Below are positions 27,238 through 37,331 of a stretch of 64,000 nucleotides of DNA, in pieces. The notes under the pieces are model-generated. The model saw only the letters and a program-made list of their open reading frames with translations. It had not been told where the DNA came from and ran no database searches. Source of the stretch: Halapricum desulfuricans (lineage in GTDB: Archaea > Halobacteriota > Halobacteria > Halobacteriales > Haloarculaceae). The position numbers and the translations under genes were made by a program. How positions within the stretch are numbered: the stretch's first letter is position 1; each line of letters begins with the position of its first letter. The stretch spans positions 1,116,001 to 1,180,000 of the forward strand of contig NZ_CP064787.1 of assembly GCF_017094505.1 (NCBI RefSeq), written 5' to 3'.

Positions 27238-27363
27238 ATAGACGAAGAGACAGCGGAGAGCTTCAAGAAATTCACCCAGGGGACAGCACCTGACAAGGAT
27301 CGAGAGAAGCTGATGGATGCTGTAGGCGCGTGGATTGACGAACCTCGAACCTCAGACGAATGA
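27238..27363 (+). pseudogene. Orphan 3' end of a coding sequence without a start
   Basis: An open stretch encodes an acidic helix-rich tail (EETAESFKKFTQG, DREKLMDAVGAWIDE) and ends at TGA 27361-27363. No ATG or GTG start with context exists; upstream in frame the sequence looks noncoding. Its composition resembles a real protein C-terminus, so I read it as a fragment left by deletion or insertion, in the same gene-poor patch as the broken integrase. Confidence 0.4.
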
Positions 27364-27429
27364 GGTGAAGCGCCTCGGGGCCTTCTCCTCGATATTCTGT
27401 AAAGCCAGCCGACTCCCTGCCGCTTGACT

Positions 27430-27910
27430 CACTGCCGAAGATTCGTGACGGTCATCACGTCTTCGAGCGGGCCAGTTTGGAAGTCAGAATCGGCGACGAC
27501 GAGCTCGTCGCCAGTCTCGGCTTCGAACTGCTCGGCAGCCGCAGAATCCGTCGGCGAAGGGTCCGCTTCGAGACGTCGACGATCGGCTCGTCGTCGGGCT
27601 CGTCGCGTGCGTCGGCGATCGTGTTCGCGTGCGCTTCGGGGATCGATATCTCACGGTACTCACCGGTTTTCGCGCCACTCCAGATCCGGAGCATCATGCC
27701 AGCGTCCGTATCGACGATGTCGTTCGGAGCGACGCCGATGACGTCCTCACTGCGAAGTCCACAGCGGACGGCCAGCCGAAACGCGGCGTCGTCGGTCGCG
27801 TCGAGGAGCTGGTTGATTTCGTCCTGTGAGAGCCGTCCTTTCTTTCCGTCCTGGTCGGGGTACTCGCCTCGATATTTATATAAGAAGCTACTCTGGTTGA
27901 GTTTCGTTTA
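27430..27910 (-). pseudogene. Truncated, frameshifted tyrosine recombinase (integrase) remnant
   Basis: Read on the minus strand, an open frame begins after a stop near 27910 with no usable start and encodes an integrase catalytic-core start: LSQDEINQLLDATDDAAFRL, then AVRCGLRSEDVIGVAPNDIV with the first catalytic Arg context. GEYREISIPEAHANT follows, then the frame shifts near 27540. The +1-type frame continues AAEQFEAETGDELV and ends at TLRQ-like TNLRQ. The SAM-like N-terminal domain and the HxxR/Tyr half are missing. It is a decayed integrase of an integrative element or virus. Confidence 0.65.
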
Positions 27911-28158
27911 ATTCCTCTTGGTACCGCTCGCATCCATTTAAGTATGTATCTCCCAGCAAGACCGACGATTGCGAGCAGGAGCAGTGCAGGAACAATCAAT
28001 ACCTCAATGCCACCGGGTATAACCACATATATTGATTTATTACAATCATTAATAAGTATTATGCACTATTTTCCGTGTTCTATCGAGACGGGATATCGCT
28101 CATCTGTTTCTACCAGTCAGAGCGATCGTCCGAGACTGGGCGCAGAACCGAACAGGAG
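27911..28158. other. AT-rich remnant region, possible start of a small membrane protein
   Basis: On the minus strand an ATG at 28026 opens a hydrophobic peptide (VIPGGIEVLIVPALLLLAIV, then GLAGRYILKWM) that runs out of its own frame into the integrase remnant, so it has no natural end. It may be the 5' piece of a small membrane protein fused by deletion to the integrase fragment. The rest is AT-rich and noncoding. Confidence 0.35.
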
Positions 28159-28560
28159 TCACGAAACGATAACGTCGAGATCGACAAGCTGGTAGACCGG
28201 TGGTCTGTCGAAGTCGTTGCTGTTGTGTGTGATGAACGTCGCCCCGGCCTCATGAGCGGTGGCGAGGTTCAGAAGGTCGAGTATGTCGAGTGAGACCTCC
28301 TGTGCAAGAAGCCGATCGTTGAGACGCCAGGCCTCGACTGCGACATCGTCCGTGAACGGTAGAATCTCGTCGAAAACGTCGTGGAGTCGCCGCTGTGTCT
28401 GGGCAACAACAGTCAGATCTCCGTAGTGTTGGAAAAACTCGAAGCTCACCAAGGACGGAATCGCCCAGGCTTCACCGCTGTACTGACTCAGATGCGATTT
28501 CACCGCGGAATCGTCTTCTCGAAGGAGTTTGACCGCGACGTCGTTGTCAAGAACAATCAC
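28159..28560 (-). CDS. PIN-domain ribonuclease toxin (VapC-like)
   Basis: The product has 133 residues. MIVLDNDVAVKLL supplies the first acidic residue, FEFFQ the Glu, and DILDLLNLATAHEAGATFITHNSNDF the C-terminal Asp cluster of the PIN active site. It is the length of VapC toxins. The gene overlaps the upstream small gene by 4 nt (ATGA), which is the standard antitoxin-toxin arrangement. Its RNA target is unknown. Its location next to integrase remnants fits a mobile or addiction module. Confidence 0.88.
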   Translation of the reverse strand: MIVLDNDVAVKLLREDDSAVKSHLSQYSGEAWAIPSLVSFEFFQHYGDLTVVAQTQRRLHDVFDEILPFTDDVAVEAWRLNDRLLAQEVSLDILDLLNLATAHEAGATFITHNSNDFDRPPVYQLVDLDVIVS

Positions 28561-28793
28561 TGCTCGGACCGCTCCATTCGCTCTTCGAGAGACTTGTGCA
28601 GTTCCTCATGCGCCCGGCTGACGGACTCGGCCAGTCCTTCGTCTTCTGGCCTGTCGAAACTGCCAGCGATGGCGTCAATGTCTTTCTCGTCTCTGCTGAG
28701 ACGGTCAAGTAACTCATCAAACGTCTCGTCATCCCGTTTCAACCGCTCAAGTCGATCTTTGATGTCATCGGAGACTCGGATAGTCGTTGTCAT
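28557..28793 (-). CDS. VapB-like antitoxin (ribbon-helix-helix type)
   Basis: The product has 78 residues. MTTTIRVSDDIKDRLERLKR is a typical RHH strand-helix start, followed by ETFDELLDRLSRD and a charged C-terminal tail of about 40 residues likely to wrap the toxin. It is upstream of, and overlaps, the PIN toxin gene. Such antitoxins repress their own promoter. The ATG at 28793 is chosen because the RHH strand begins immediately, while the longer ATG at 28838 adds unrelated residues. Confidence 0.85.
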   Translation of the reverse strand: MTTTIRVSDDIKDRLERLKRDDETFDELLDRLSRDEKDIDAIAGSFDRPEDEGLAESVSRAHEELHKSLEERMERSEQ

Positions 28794-28894
28794 ACGTATA
28801 CATTGTAGATCGGTCCCTGTAGTTATTTCGCCAGTCACTCGAACAGGTCAATGTCCTCGGACAGTGGAATGATCGGTGCACCACTCTCAGGGTG

Positions 28895-28925
28895 ACACCC
28901 TCCGCGCCGTGAACGGCGCGATTCT
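28895..28925. repeat. GC hairpin with TGAA loop, possible IS200/IS605-end remnant
   Basis: GCGCCG-TGAA-CGGCGC forms a perfect 6-bp stem and is followed by GATTCTCTCGCTGAA. Hairpins of this type are common near the ends of haloarchaeal IS200/IS605-family elements. No transposase gene is present, so at most a remnant is left. A similar TGAA hairpin lies at 53947-53966. Confidence 0.35.
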
Positions 28926-29022
28926 CTCGCTGAATCAAGATAGCACAGCTATGTCGACCAGTCCTATTAGCAGGACAACATAAGTGTTCACGGCGCTGAG
29001 AGTAACTAGGAGCAGCCGAGCC

Positions 29023-30336
29023 ATGACAAATCAAGAGCGGGCCGGAACAGCGGAGCTGTGGTCGTCACGGACCGGTTTCATTCTCGCGTCGACCGGTGCA
29101 GCCGTCGGTATCGGGAACATCTGGCGTTTCCCGTCGGTCGTCGGTCGAAACGGCGGCGGTGCGTATCTGGTCCCGTACCTGATCGCCGTGTTCGTCTTCG
29201 CGGTGCCGCTCATGATCCTCGAGATCGACAGCGGTCGCCGGGCGCGCGCCGACATCGTCGCGACGTTCCGCGGCGCCGGGCCGCGGTTCCGGATCTTCGG
29301 GTGGTTCGTCGTCGCGGTCGTCGTCCTGATTCTCAGCTACTACCTCGTCATCACCGGCTGGATCCTCGCGTTTCTGGGCTCTGCGATCGCCGGAACCGAG
29401 ATCTCGCTGGGCGGGTTCACCGACTCGTACGCTCCGGTCGTTTCGTTCGTCGCCTCGCTCGGGATCGTTGCGGCCGTCCTCTCGTTGGGCGTCCGCGAGG
29501 GAATCGAGCGGATGACGACCGTTCTCATGCCGCTCGTTTTCGTGATCCTCCTCGGCATGGCGGCCTTTTCGGCGACGCTGTCGGGGTTTTCAGCGGGCGT
29601 AGCGTTCTTTTTGACGCCCGATCTGTCCGTGCTGGCTGACCCGCTCGTCTGGAGCGCCGCGTTCGGGCAGGCTTTCTTCTCGCTGTCGGCGGGAATGGGG
29701 ATTCTCATCACGTACGGGGGCTACGTGAGCGGGGAGATGGACGTCCCCGAGGCCGCGACGCTCATCGCGGTGGCGGACGTCGCTGTCGCCGTCCTGGCCG
29801 GCGTGGTGGTTTTTCCCATCGTCTTCACCTTCGGTCTCGAGCCGTCGCTCGGCACCGAACTGGCGTTCTCTACGCTCCCCGCGGCGTTCGCGCTGCTCCC
29901 CGGCGGGCGGGTCGTCGCCGGGGCCTTCTTCGGGCTGCTCTTTGCGGCCGCGATCACCTCTGCCGTCTCGATGATGGAAGTGGGCGTCTCGACCGTGCGC
30001 GGCGCGACACGCTTCTCGCGAGGACAGGCGACAGCACTGGTCGCTGTCTCGGTGTTCGTCCTCGGGTTGCCGTCGCTTCTGAGTTACACGCCAGTTCGGT
30101 TTCAGGTGTGGGGAACGCCCTTCCTCGATCTTCTCGACGACTCGGTGGGAACGTTCGGACTGCCCGTCACGGCGCTCGTGATCGCGATCACGTTCGGCCA
30201 CGTTCTCGACGCCGGGGAGGAACGGCGGTCCCGTCTCGAGCGACTGGCCATCACGTCCACGAAGTACCTCCTCCCGCCGGTTCTCGTCGTGGTCATCGTC
30301 TCGCAACTGCTCGTCGGACTCGATTTTCTCGGGTGA
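29023..30336 (+). CDS. Sodium-dependent neurotransmitter-symporter (NSS/SNF) family transporter
   Basis: The product has 437 residues with about eleven to twelve hydrophobic segments. TM1 contains the unwound signature SSRTGFILASTGAAVGIGNI followed by WRFP, which forms the Na+ and substrate site, and GGGAYLVPYLIAVF is the TM2 signature. ITYGGYVSGEMDVPEAA lies near the TM6/7 region. The family moves amino acids or related amines with Na+ and is typically LeuT/MhsT-like in prokaryotes. The ATG at 29023 follows a short upstream extension rejected for lack of family similarity. Confidence 0.94.
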   Translation: MTNQERAGTAELWSSRTGFILASTGAAVGIGNIWRFPSVVGRNGGGAYLVPYLIAVFVFAVPLMILEIDSGRRARADIVATFRGAGPRFRIFGWFVVAVVVLILSYYLVITGWILAFLGSAIAGTEISLGGFTDSYAPVVSFVASLGIVAAVLSLGVREGIERMTTVLMPLVFVILLGMAAFSATLSGFSAGVAFFLTPDLSVLADPLVWSAAFGQAFFSLSAGMGILITYGGYVSGEMDVPEAATLIAVADVAVAVLAGVVVFPIVFTFGLEPSLGTELAFSTLPAAFALLPGGRVVAGAFFGLLFAAAITSAVSMMEVGVSTVRGATRFSRGQATALVAVSVFVLGLPSLLSYTPVRFQVWGTPFLDLLDDSVGTFGLPVTALVIAITFGHVLDAGEERRSRLERLAITSTKYLLPPVLVVVIVSQLLVGLDFLG

Positions 30337-30353
30337 AAAAACACCCGTCGGAT

Positions 30354-31580
<1,227 letters not shown>

Positions 31581-31613
31581 TTATCCTCGCCGGCGACCAA
31601 CCGACGGACACGC

Positions 31614-32066
31614 GTGGCCATCACGGACAAGATCTACGTCAAAAACCACCGCCAGCTCGCCTCACAGATGGAGACGAACTTCCCGAAAGGGGCGTTTTCG
31701 GGGGCGACGCTCGATCTCCTCTTTCGGGGGGAGAACCTGGCGAAACTCGACGACACCACCCGCGACCGGATCCTCGATTTCGCCGAGGACTTCCTCGATT
31801 GCGATTGTGAGGCCGCACCGCACTGTGGCCATCCCGAGCGGAAGTTCGTCGCCTACCTGCTGGAACTGCGCGAGACGGGGCTCGGCCCGCAGGCGATGGT
31901 CGACGTGATGAGCGACGAGTACATGGTCTATGCCTATCCGGGCGACATTCGGTCGTTTCTGGACGACTCGATCAGACAGCTCGAGGCGATCGAGACGCTG
32001 GCCGACGTCGACGGGCGCTCCGACGCGGCCGAGAGCGCGCGACAGGCACGGAAACGGCTCCGCTAG
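31614..32066 (+). CDS. Haloarchaeal DUF5814-like protein, GTG start
   Basis: The product has 150 residues. It starts with GTG (MAITDKIYVKNHRQLASQ); no ATG fits that position. The central part has a Cys/His cluster DFLDCDCEAAPHCGHPERKF that could bind zinc, followed by YLLELRETGLGPQAMVDVM and a helical C-terminus. I recall this as the DUF5814 family of haloarchaea, with moderate certainty. The function is unknown. Its stop overlaps by 4 nt the stop of the convergent RHH gene. It is divergent from the DUF63 gene by 123 bp. Confidence 0.75.
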   Translation: MAITDKIYVKNHRQLASQMETNFPKGAFSGATLDLLFRGENLAKLDDTTRDRILDFAEDFLDCDCEAAPHCGHPERKFVAYLLELRETGLGPQAMVDVMSDEYMVYAYPGDIRSFLDDSIRQLEAIETLADVDGRSDAAESARQARKRLR

Positions 32067-32485
32067 AGGTCCTCGAAGTCGCCGATCCGGTAGGGCTTGT
32101 CCTCTTCGTCGCCGTCGAGTTCGTCAAGCAGGACGACGTCTTCCTGGTCGTTCTCGTCAAGTCGCTGCCTGAGTTCGGTCGCGTAGCGCTTGTACTCCTC
32201 GAGTTGCTCACGGAGGTGGTCGGCCTCGAGTTCGAGCCGTTCGTGCTCGCGGACGAAACTCTTGGGCACTTCGATTTTCGGCGGGAAGCTCTGGCTGTCG
32301 CTCTGTTCCTCGTTGAGTTCGTGTTCCGGAACGACCTTCACCTGGCCGTCGTGGGCGACGAGCATGTCGACGTAGTCCCGGAAGACGGCAGACAGCGAGA
32401 TGTCGCGCTCCTCGGCGATGTCACGGAGGGTCTCGAACTTCTCCTGGCTGACCCGAAAGGAGATGGTCTTGTTTTTGTTGCCCAT
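32063..32485 (-). CDS. Ribbon-helix-helix DNA-binding protein with C-terminal coiled coil
   Basis: The product has 140 residues. MGNKNKTISFRVSQEKFETL followed by RDIAEERDISLSAVFRDYVD is a conserved haloarchaeal RHH-type domain (residues 1-60). Residues 85-120 form a coiled coil (HERLELEADHLREQLEEYKR, ATELRQRL), and the tail is acidic. It is likely a dimeric transcription regulator. Similar RHH proteins act in cell-division control in haloarchaea, but this gene is not beside ftsZ, so no such role is claimed. The start is set by the conserved N-terminus. Confidence 0.8.
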   Translation of the reverse strand: MGNKNKTISFRVSQEKFETLRDIAEERDISLSAVFRDYVDMLVAHDGQVKVVPEHELNEEQSDSQSFPPKIEVPKSFVREHERLELEADHLREQLEEYKRYATELRQRLDENDQEDVVLLDELDGDEEDKPYRIGDFEDL

Positions 32486-32585
32486 GGATGTGTGGATATG
32501 TCTTTTCCTCGTACTTAATCGTTTGTCAGACGCTCCCACGTCCGGCGACGCGCAGGTCCGGAACGCGATCGAGCGATCGGAGCGA

Positions 32586-32954
32586 CTACTGCGGCAGCGC
32601 GAGGCCGAGCAACACCGCATTGATCACGGCCGCGAGCAGCCACGGCACGGCCAGCCCGACCGGAACGACCACGCCACGTTCGCCGAGGGTCAGACGCACG
32701 CCGACGCCGAAGATAACGATTGACAACTTGACCCCGAAGAGCGCGGCGATACCGGCCGTCTCGATCGCTGTCCGCATCAGCGGGTTTCCCTCCGCCAGCC
32801 CGACCTGCAACCCGTAATGGGTCAATGCAACGTCCGCGAGCAGCGTTACGAGCATGACTGCCCAGAGCTGTGGCTCGACGGCGACGAGTCGCTCGGTCAG
32901 CGATCGGTGTCGATTCGCCCCCCGGTCTGTCTGTGCTGAAAGCTGTGTCGACAT
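32586..32954 (-). CDS. DUF5658-like four-TM membrane protein
   Basis: The product has 122 residues from the ATG at 32954; ATGs at 32975 and 33005 add short polar N-termini. After a charged start come about three to four hydrophobic segments (AVMLVTLLADVALTHYGLQV, AALFGVKLSIVIFGVGV, PWLLAAVINAVLLGLAL). The LADVALTHYGLQVGLAEGNP motif matches the DUF5658 family. The function is unknown. It is encoded downstream of cheF on the same strand, with 73 bp between them. Confidence 0.75.
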   Translation of the reverse strand: MSTQLSAQTDRGANRHRSLTERLVAVEPQLWAVMLVTLLADVALTHYGLQVGLAEGNPLMRTAIETAGIAALFGVKLSIVIFGVGVRLTLGERGVVVPVGLAVPWLLAAVINAVLLGLALPQ

Positions 32955-33027
32955 CCTGTTCCCCACGGACTGCATGCCACCCCAGTCCGTGGTGTCTGTT
33001 CGCACGGCTGCGGTAAATCGTTTGCTG

Positions 33028-33894
33028 TTATTGTTCGCTCATGGCTTCGCTGGCCATGTTCCGACCCTGCGCGTTCAGCGTCACTTCCGTCCGGGTACGG
33101 ACCTCGTCGACGGCACCGATCTCCAGCAGGTGCTGATAGGTCGCTTCGACCTCGTCGACGCTGATGCCGACGAAGTCCGCCATCTCGAAGGGAGAGACAC
33201 CAGAGTACAGCGCCATCAGAACCTGACTCTCGGTTTCGGAGAGGTCGTAATCGTCTTCCCGGCGCTCGACGACGTGCTCGAACAGCGTCGCCGCCACGCT
33301 TCCGTGTCTGGGGGTTCCGGAAATGTGGGTCTCGACGCTTCGATCCTGGTCGTCGGTGTGTTCGACGGCGACGATATCGCGCTGAGATCCCATGACCGTG
33401 CCGGTTCGTTCTTCGACTGTTCCAACGTCGTCGATCCGGGCGGTCAACTGATCGCCGTCGGGAAATCGAAGCCTGAACACGTCTTCCTCGAGGGCGAACT
33501 TCGCCTTCGACCACGTCGCCTCGTCCCGGACGACGCCGCCCACGACCGCCGGGTGTTTCGCGAGGACGACGGCCCCGCCGAGATTGGCCCGGCAGTAGGT
33601 CTCGACGAAGTCGTCTCTGTCTGTCGCCGTGACGGCGAGGACGGACGAACCGACGCGAAGCGTCACTGCGCCGGTCGTGTCGATGTCGTCAGGAACGACC
33701 GAGTCGTCGCGCGGGATCGTCACCTTCCCGTGGGGGATCGTCCGCTTCGAGCCGTCCTGTGCGACGACGAGCCGCCTGTCGGTCAACAGCAGCCGACAGG
33801 AACTCCACGCTGGCTGGCCGACGGGCTCGCCGTCCCGTACCACGTGGCACACGTCGCCCGTCGTCTCGAGGAGTTTCTGTTCGTCGCCGCTCAT
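33028..33894 (-). CDS. cheF: Taxis protein CheF (archaeal)
   Basis: The product has 288 residues. It matches the archaeal CheF family (CheF-arch), the adaptor linking CheY, CheC and CheD to the archaellum switch. Visible features are the N-terminal beta-rich part with CRLLLTDRRLVVAQDGSKRT, a TVMGSQRDIVAVEHTDDQ loop, and the C-terminal winged-helix-like part (YDLSETESQVLMALYSGVSP, DEVEATYQHLLEIGAVDEVR). CheF normally lies in the che/fla cluster. Here it is solitary, so this may be a second copy or the cluster has dispersed. Confidence 0.9.
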   Translation of the reverse strand: MSGDEQKLLETTGDVCHVVRDGEPVGQPAWSSCRLLLTDRRLVVAQDGSKRTIPHGKVTIPRDDSVVPDDIDTTGAVTLRVGSSVLAVTATDRDDFVETYCRANLGGAVVLAKHPAVVGGVVRDEATWSKAKFALEEDVFRLRFPDGDQLTARIDDVGTVEERTGTVMGSQRDIVAVEHTDDQDRSVETHISGTPRHGSVAATLFEHVVERREDDYDLSETESQVLMALYSGVSPFEMADFVGISVDEVEATYQHLLEIGAVDEVRTRTEVTLNAQGRNMASEAMSEQ

Positions 33895-33964
33895 TGACTC
33901 GCCGTTGCTCGAACGTAGGTCTGCCAGCCCTTATATAAATTCCAGTCGTGATCGACCGCAGCAG

Positions 33965-34972
33965 TCACGCGAGCAGGTCTTCGATGGACAACCCCGTCGC
34001 CGAAAAGACGGCGAACAGCGCCCGCTCGAAGACCGCCCTGACCAGTGGTCGGATCGTCTCGCTCCCCTCGAGAGTGATCGTCACTCGCGTCCCGTCGCGG
34101 GTAATCTCAGCGTCTCCGAGTGCGCGCTCGGCGGCCTCGTCGTCGATACGCTGGCCGAGGAGGACCGGGATCGCCTCGGCGTATTCCTTGAGCTGTCGCG
34201 CGCCAGTTCCGTCGTCGCCCGTCACGTGCAGTACCACCCGCGGGCGGCCGTCGACGGTCGACAGCGACCCGGCGACGAACCGGACGCTGTCGATCACGTC
34301 GCGGGAGAACCGCGGCAGGTCCCGTGTGATCGTATCGATCGTCCCCCTGCTGGCGGCAGTCGCGTCGATCGCGAACCTGATCGGACCGGACGGGACGCGT
34401 CCGTATGCCCGCCGAACCGCCGCCCTCACGCCCTCATTTGATCCGGCTGCCGTCGCGACGATGGCGCGCACACCGCCACCGACGCCGGCGACATGTCGTC
34501 CGTCTTCGAGCGTGCTGACGGTCAGCCCGATCCCCTCGAAGTCGTACCCTGGGCGTCCCTCGACGGTCGTCTCGATCGGCGCGCGGGCCTGGGATTCGAT
34601 CGCTGCGACGAACTCCGTGCTCGACCAGTCGGCGTCGACGACCGTCCCGGCGACGCCGCCGGCCGGCGTGGCGAACCCGATCGCTTGCCGCGCCTCGCGG
34701 AGGTCGATACCGGTCCTGTCGGCGACGAGTTCGGCCAGTCCGTCGACGTCGGTCGCAGGGGCGGCGTCGTCGAGCAGGTCACGCAGCGGCCCGGGATCCA
34801 GCAGTGCAGCCGCGTCGACAGTCGCAAACGCCGTCGCGCTCGCGGGTACCGGACCGACAGACGGCGCTGATCCGGCCCCGAGCACCGGCACGCGGTCGAG
34901 ACAGCCGGCGAGTGCGAATCCGGCGGCCGCCCCTGTCGCGCCGAGGAGGTCACGCCGTCGGAAACCGTCCAT
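33965..34972 (-). CDS. Tat-dependent lipoprotein, haloarchaeal hypothetical
   Basis: The product has 335 residues. The start MDGFRRRDLLGATGAAAGF carries a twin-Arg motif, and a lipobox follows (FALAGC). This predicts folded export by Tat and lipid anchoring on the outer face. The mature part is A/D/R-rich with a repeated alpha/beta character (VPASATAFATVDAAALLDPG, DRTGIDLREARQAIGFATP). I do not recognise the family. It is monocistronic between cheF and ftsZ1, on the same strand. Confidence 0.7.
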   Translation of the reverse strand: MDGFRRRDLLGATGAAAGFALAGCLDRVPVLGAGSAPSVGPVPASATAFATVDAAALLDPGPLRDLLDDAAPATDVDGLAELVADRTGIDLREARQAIGFATPAGGVAGTVVDADWSSTEFVAAIESQARAPIETTVEGRPGYDFEGIGLTVSTLEDGRHVAGVGGGVRAIVATAAGSNEGVRAAVRRAYGRVPSGPIRFAIDATAASRGTIDTITRDLPRFSRDVIDSVRFVAGSLSTVDGRPRVVLHVTGDDGTGARQLKEYAEAIPVLLGQRIDDEAAERALGDAEITRDGTRVTITLEGSETIRPLVRAVFERALFAVFSATGLSIEDLLA

Positions 34973-35048
34973 GCGGCGGGATACGACCGCCCGGTACAAG
35001 TATCGTGGCGATACACGCCGACAGAAACAGTCGGAAGAGCGAGAGCCG

Positions 35049-36200
35049 TTACTCGACGTAGTCGATGTCGTCGCCGAGTTGCTGGGCGGCTTTCTCCTGT
35101 TCGGCTTCGCTCTGGCCGTAGATCTGCGGGCTCTCGACGCCCGTGACGACGATCATCGTCTCCATCTTGCCGTCGTGGTCTTGATCGACCGACGCGCCCC
35201 AGATGATGCGGGCGTCGGGATCGATCCGGTCGTAGATCTCCTCGACGACGCCCTCGGCCTCCTCGATGGACATGTCGGGGCCGCCGACGACGTTGACCAG
35301 CGCGGAGTTCGCACCGTCGAACTCGACGTCCAGCAGCGGCGAGCGCAGCGCCGAGCGGATCGAATCCTGGGCCTTGTTCTCGCTGTCGGACTCACCGAGT
35401 CCGATCATCGCGACGCCGCCGTTCTCCATGATCGTACGGACGTCGGCGAAGTCGACGTTGACCAGGCCGGGCTTGGTGATCAGTTCGGTCATGCCCTTGA
35501 CCGAGCGCATCAGCACGCGGTCGCAGATCTTGAACGCGTCCTGCAGGGGCATCGACGGGGCGTAATCGAGCAGTCGGTCGTTGGGCACGACGATGACGGT
35601 GTCCGAGACCGCGCGCAGCCGTTCGAGGCCCGCGTCGGCGTTGGCCCGGCGTCGCTCGCCCTCGGCGGTGAACGGGATCGTCACGATCGAGATCGTCAGC
35701 GCGCCCTGCTCCTGGGCGGCCTGGGCGATGACCGGGGCCGAACCTGTCCCGGTGCCGCCGCCGAGACCGGCGGTGACGAAGACCATGTCCGAGCCGTCGA
35801 TCGACTGCTGGATGTCCTCGATGTTCTCCTGGGCGGCCTCCTCGCCGATCTTCGGGACCGAACCCGCGCCTCGACCGCCGGTGCGCTTGCGTCCCATGAG
35901 GATCTTCGTGTCGGCTGTGACCTCGTCGGCGAGGTGCTGGGCGTCCGTGTTGGCGGCGACGAGTTTCGCGCCGTGGATCCCCTCTTCCATCATGCGCGTG
36001 ACGGTGTTCCCGCCGGCGCCGCCCGTCCCGACGACGGTGATCTTCGTTTCGAGGTCTTCCACGACGTCGGCCAGTTCCGCGTCCGTCATCTGCCCGGAAG
36101 TGGAAACCTCCTTGGACGACTGCTCGCTGCCATTGTCGGAAGCCGGCTGTTGGTGCTCCTGTTCGGCTTCCTCCATGGCGTCGTCGATGATCGAGTCCAT
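35049..36200 (-). CDS. ftsZ1: Cell division protein FtsZ, type 1
   Basis: The product has 383 residues and is a tubulin-like GTPase that assembles at midcell and organises the division site in haloarchaea. After an N-terminal extension of about 50 residues come the nucleotide motif [17 protein letters not shown], the tubulin signature [19 protein letters not shown], and the synergy-loop residues near [18 protein letters not shown]. The N-terminal [13 protein letters not shown] and [11 protein letters not shown] distinguish FtsZ1 from FtsZ2. A short acidic C-terminal tail ends in DDIDYVE. secE and spt5, often near ftsZ1 in Euryarchaeota, are 18 kb away here. Confidence 0.97.
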   Translation of the reverse strand: MDSIIDDAMEEAEQEHQQPASDNGSEQSSKEVSTSGQMTDAELADVVEDLETKITVVGTGGAGGNTVTRMMEEGIHGAKLVAANTDAQHLADEVTADTKILMGRKRTGGRGAGSVPKIGEEAAQENIEDIQQSIDGSDMVFVTAGLGGGTGTGSAPVIAQAAQEQGALTISIVTIPFTAEGERRRANADAGLERLRAVSDTVIVVPNDRLLDYAPSMPLQDAFKICDRVLMRSVKGMTELITKPGLVNVDFADVRTIMENGGVAMIGLGESDSENKAQDSIRSALRSPLLDVEFDGANSALVNVVGGPDMSIEEAEGVVEEIYDRIDPDARIIWGASVDQDHDGKMETMIVVTGVESPQIYGQSEAEQEKAAQQLGDDIDYVE

Positions 36201-36227
36201 ATTTAAAGGGGGATTGCAGAGCCACAT

Positions 36228-36235
36228 TTATTATT
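36228..36235 (-). promoter_or_regulatory. TATA-box candidate for ftsZ1
   Basis: On the minus strand AATAATAA lies 28-35 nt ahead of the ftsZ1 ATG at 36200. It implies initiation at or very near the start codon and supports this start over the in-frame ATG at 36227. Confidence 0.5.
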
Positions 36236-36412
36236 CTTTGCACCTCGGCTGACGTGCGTCTGACGATGTATTCTCCGCTACACTCCCGGAAAATGATTCA
36301 GACAGCGTCGAGACACGTTTCGAGGGGAGCAAAGCGACGTTCAAGAATCTGGAAACGAAACAGAGGGTAGGGCGGTCGACGACGCGCGAAACCCTGATGA
36401 CGAGCCCGCTGA

Positions 36413-36490
36413 TACTGGTGGCTGTCCCGTTTCGAAATGATCTGGCACGCCGTCGTGTTAGATATCGTTGCGAATTTATCGCCACTAGTA
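36413..36490. repeat. Palindromic cloverleaf-like element, copy 2 (inverted relative to copy 1)
   Basis: The terminal arms are TACTGGTGGC and GCCACTAGTA, which pair over 10 bp with one G-T. The internal hairpins are TTTCGAAA and ATCTGGCACG/CGTGTTAGAT with two G-T pairs; the third hairpin (CGTTGCGAAT) is weak. Its reverse complement aligns along its whole length with 15049-15127. It lies between ftsZ1 and the membrane-protein gene ending at 36495. It has no coding content. Confidence 0.75.
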
Positions 36491-36494
36491 TGAC

Positions 36495-37331
36495 CTAGTT
36501 ATCGGACTGTGTCGCCGCGATGTCGTAGGCGACACACATCAGCCCGGCGTACGCACCGCCGATGAGCGTCGTCCCGACAAGTGCGTGTACTGGGACCGTA
36601 TACGTGAGCAAGTCACTTGCTGGGAGCGCAGTGATCCAGTGTCGGATCAGTGCGAACGCCAGCACGAAGAGTACGACCAGCGGTGTCTCCCCCCGGGAAG
36701 CCCGCCAACTCCAGCCAAGCGCGGACGGGAGATCGCGACCGTCGCGAATGATCGTTACTGGGACGACAAGCAAGCGCGAGACGAGCACTGCGACGATGAG
36801 CAACGCCACGACGGTGGGTAGGAGACCGGAAAGCGGAACTCGTTCGAGGAGTAGCGGTATCCCGACAATCTGAACGGTTCCGACGAACACAGCTAGGTGG
36901 AGGAGTCGTCGTCGCGGCGGCAGCCAGCCTGCGGTTTCAGGATCGGTGCGCCAGGCGATGACACCGATTGCCACTGTTAGTGCGCCTACCCATACGAGCG
37001 CGGTCACCGCGTACACTGCCAACAGACGGGGGACAAGTCCGCGAAACGTTCCGAAAAGGGGGTATGCCACAACCGGGCCGCTCGGCAGGAGCGCCACTTC
37101 GGGATGGAGCCATCCTTGTGTGGAGACCGTCGTGACGTACTCGGGAATTTCGAACCAGCGCCGTGTCACGTACACGGTCACCCGAACGACACCGAGCAAC
37201 GCAAACACGGCCAGTAGCATCGCGTGTGATTTCCCTAACGTCACGAACCCGTTGAGGTATGGATCGCCGAGCGGTGTTGTCGTGTCTCGCTCTCCCGTAG
37301 TCGCCTGCCGTTCGCTTCTGTCGGTGCTCAT
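36495..37331 (-). CDS. Polytopic membrane protein of the propeller/membrane module (copy B)
   Basis: The product has 278 residues and about six hydrophobic segments. A conserved stretch LLVVPVTIIRDGRDLPSALG before the last two helices is shared with the paralogue at 38790 (VAPVTIMRDGRGPIEAI). It looks like the amphipathic helix of GlpQ-membrane-domain/DUF7847-type proteins. The start overlaps the stop of the upstream beta-propeller gene (ATGA), so the two are translationally coupled. No transport or enzyme motif is visible. The function is unknown; a membrane partner of the propeller lipoprotein is inferred. Confidence 0.7.
   Translation of the reverse strand: MSTDRSERQATTGERDTTTPLGDPYLNGFVTLGKSHAMLLAVFALLGVVRVTVYVTRRWFEIPEYVTTVSTQGWLHPEVALLPSGPVVAYPLFGTFRGLVPRLLAVYAVTALVWVGALTVAIGVIAWRTDPETAGWLPPRRRLLHLAVFVGTVQIVGIPLLLERVPLSGLLPTVVALLIVAVLVSRLLVVPVTIIRDGRDLPSALGWSWRASRGETPLVVLFVLAFALIRHWITALPASDLLTYTVPVHALVGTTLIGGAYAGLMCVAYDIAATQSDN

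Noticed and set aside
25147-27363. Very long plus-strand ORF across the regulator and the EamA gene
   Set aside because: Runs antisense to the regulator and out of frame with EamA. Only its last 42 codons (27238-27363) look like real coding and are reported as a fragment.
36231-36485. 84-codon minus-strand ORF upstream of ftsZ1
   Set aside because: It covers the palindromic element and the ftsZ1 promoter, with no protein-like pattern.
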